Assembly (NCBI GenBank): GCA_964035795.1
Contig: OZ038320.1
Location: 15,238,030 to 15,302,029 of the forward strand
Source: Pterobdella sp. o SKG-2022
Lineage: Eukaryota; Annelida; Clitellata; Hirudinida; Piscicolidae
DNA length: 64,000 nucleotides
Direction: 5' to 3'
The notes under the pieces are model-generated. The model was not told the origin of the DNA. It made no database searches and saw only the letters and a program-made list of their open reading frames with translations. Of this stretch, positions 62,983 to 64,000 are shown one piece after another. The stretch's first letter is position 1. The number at the start of each line of letters is the position of its first letter. The position numbers and the translations under genes are program-made.

Positions 62983-63560
62983 GAGAGCAGTAAGCGCCTG
63001 TTATCATTGCAGTTTCCAACGCCGTTTTTGCCAAGTACACCTTTCCAGAGTAGCTGTGTTTTGGCCCACTCTAGCATTGAACTTGTCAAGAATTATAGCT
63101 TGTCGTCTGTAGGGGTGCTTTAGATAAGGCAGAGGAGTTTTGAGTAAAAATTGTCTTTTTCTGCAGACTCAGCTTGAAAAGCGTCGCATGCTTTTTGTTC
63201 TCCAGAAAAAGGCACATTGAAATGATACGGTCGGAATGACCTGATGGCAGGTTTTCCAGCTTCGATGCGATGGAGGCTTTGAACATGAAGCCAAAGCCAG
63301 AAAAACGTTTTTTTTTTTGTAGGTTTTCCAGACCAGAACATAGTATATTCGGTGCCATGCTCTTGTAGGCTCCCTTCTAGAAGGCGAACTTCACGAAGAA
63401 CAGCAATATCAATTTCGATTTAGACAGTTCATGCGCAATCAGGGCAGAACTACGTGCAGGTCGGTTGCTGCAAGTTTTTTCAAGTATGGTTCTGATGCTC
63501 CAGCATGCTAGTTTCATCTTTTTGGCATACTCATAGGCAGATGCATACCTTCATTTGTTT
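62983..63560 (-). pseudogene. LINE-B endonuclease N-terminal part
   Basis: On the minus strand: KKMKLACWSIRTILEKTCSN near 63460-63530 (start of the endonuclease), I-A-H-E-L-S, M-F-W-S-G-K-P-T-K-K near 63310-63345, D-R-I-I-S-M-C-L near 63215-63240, L-I-I-L-D-K-F-N-A-R-V-G near 63050-63090 (usual G-D-F-N reads D-K-F-N), then N-D-N-R-R-L-L near 62985-63000, where LINE-G interrupts. Frames shift twice. Confidence 0.75.
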
Positions 63561-63710
63561 TGTGATTTTTTACCGCATGAAAAAATGCCCGCTGACCTTG
63601 GCGCTAGCCAACTGGGAAATGGGAGATAAACTTTGGTAAACTACTTTTTCTAGACCTTTTATTAGAAGTTATTTATACTTAGGATTTGAAATTTCATCTA
63701 CTTTGCATAT

Positions 63711-63731
63711 TAGTAGTAGTAGTAGTAGGCC
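63711..63731. repeat. (TAG)n tract
   Basis: About six units, at the 3' end of the minus-strand LINE fragment that follows, so probably its tail. Confidence 0.85.
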
Positions 63732-63734
63732 CCT

Positions 63735-64000
63735 TGAAGTCATGTCTGACTATGGGTAACGCTCGACTAGTTAACTACATTCCTAGCTGTGACTGAAAAG
63801 TCCAATGCGAGCCTTGCAATCTCTGCCACAGTTTGGACAAATGAAGAGAAAGAGTAGTTGCAAATGCTCGCCCGCTTTTGGTTTTCTTTTAGCACACTTT
63901 TCAGTAACATTTGTTTTCCATCTACTTTTCTCTTTTGGGAACTTACAATTCAGGGTTAGATTCCAAGCATCCCTGTTTGCGAGAAAAGTCTCTCAAAAAG
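63735..64000 (-). pseudogene. LINE 3' end with terminal zinc finger, cut by the window edge
   Basis: The minus strand near 63790-63850 reads FICPNCGRDCKARIGLFSHS, the C-x2-C...H finger that ends LINE-A-like proteins (compare 20334-20400). The upstream part at the window edge is in another frame. The family may be LINE-A or a relative. Confidence 0.6.

Overview
This is a window of a eukaryotic, AT-rich, intron-bearing animal genome. There are no bacterial operons, ribosome binding sites or compact genes. The evidence for an animal is a row of tiny GT-AG exons encoding calcium-binding EGF domains, many animal-type LINE clades (RTE, CR1/L2-like, jockey-like, R4-like with a restriction-like endonuclease), tRNA-derived SINEs, Penelope-type GIY-YIG fragments and a pogo/Tigger transposon. 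The AT content and mix of families fit a cnidarian-like invertebrate, but I cannot name the species.

Only one host gene is supported: a plus-strand gene whose 14 consecutive exons (57-72 nt, all phase 1) run from 8617 to 60606. Together they encode 297 codons of tandem cbEGF domains, and each domain is split between two exons at the conserved glycine region after Cys3. Both gene ends lie outside the window or were not recognised. Nearly everything else sits inside or around its introns, chiefly the 23.8 kb intron 8929-32769 and the 16.9 kb intron 38865-55719.

Layout: 1-5.1 kb, LINE relics and three SINE copies. 5.2-7.4 kb, a whole but dead pogo/Tigger element with TA target duplication. 7.5-8.3 kb, two foldback elements and a Penelope-type GIY-YIG fragment. 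8.6-8.9 kb, EGF exons 1-3. 8.9-32.8 kb, a retrotransposon-packed intron: LINE-B, LINE-F, four LINE-E fragments (one inverted), LINE-A, an R4-like LINE, an RTE LINE and an internally deleted R4-like LINE. 32.8-38.9 kb, EGF exons 4-7 with LINE-D, CR1-like and LINE-I relics. 38.9-39.7 kb, a near-perfect 563 bp foldback element, then a 200-N assembly gap. 39.9-53 kb, two copies of LINE-H (one interrupted by a CR1-like insertion), an internally deleted jockey-like LINE and a CR1-like LINE. 53-55.7 kb, an R4-like 3' fragment. 55.7-60.6 kb, EGF exons 8-14 with LINE-E, LINE-F, Penelope and SINE insertions. 60.6-64 kb, LINE-B split by LINE-G, and a LINE tail at the edge.

The strongest unexplained signal is a short motif seen in both orientations across the window. 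It has a TTGATAAT or CTGATGA block, a short stem, GAAA, AGCTTCGT and a nearby AATAAA. It resembles a degenerate hammerhead ribozyme of Penelope-like elements, and it also forms the arms of foldback elements. All letters used for LINE families (A, B, D-I) are local labels for this window only.
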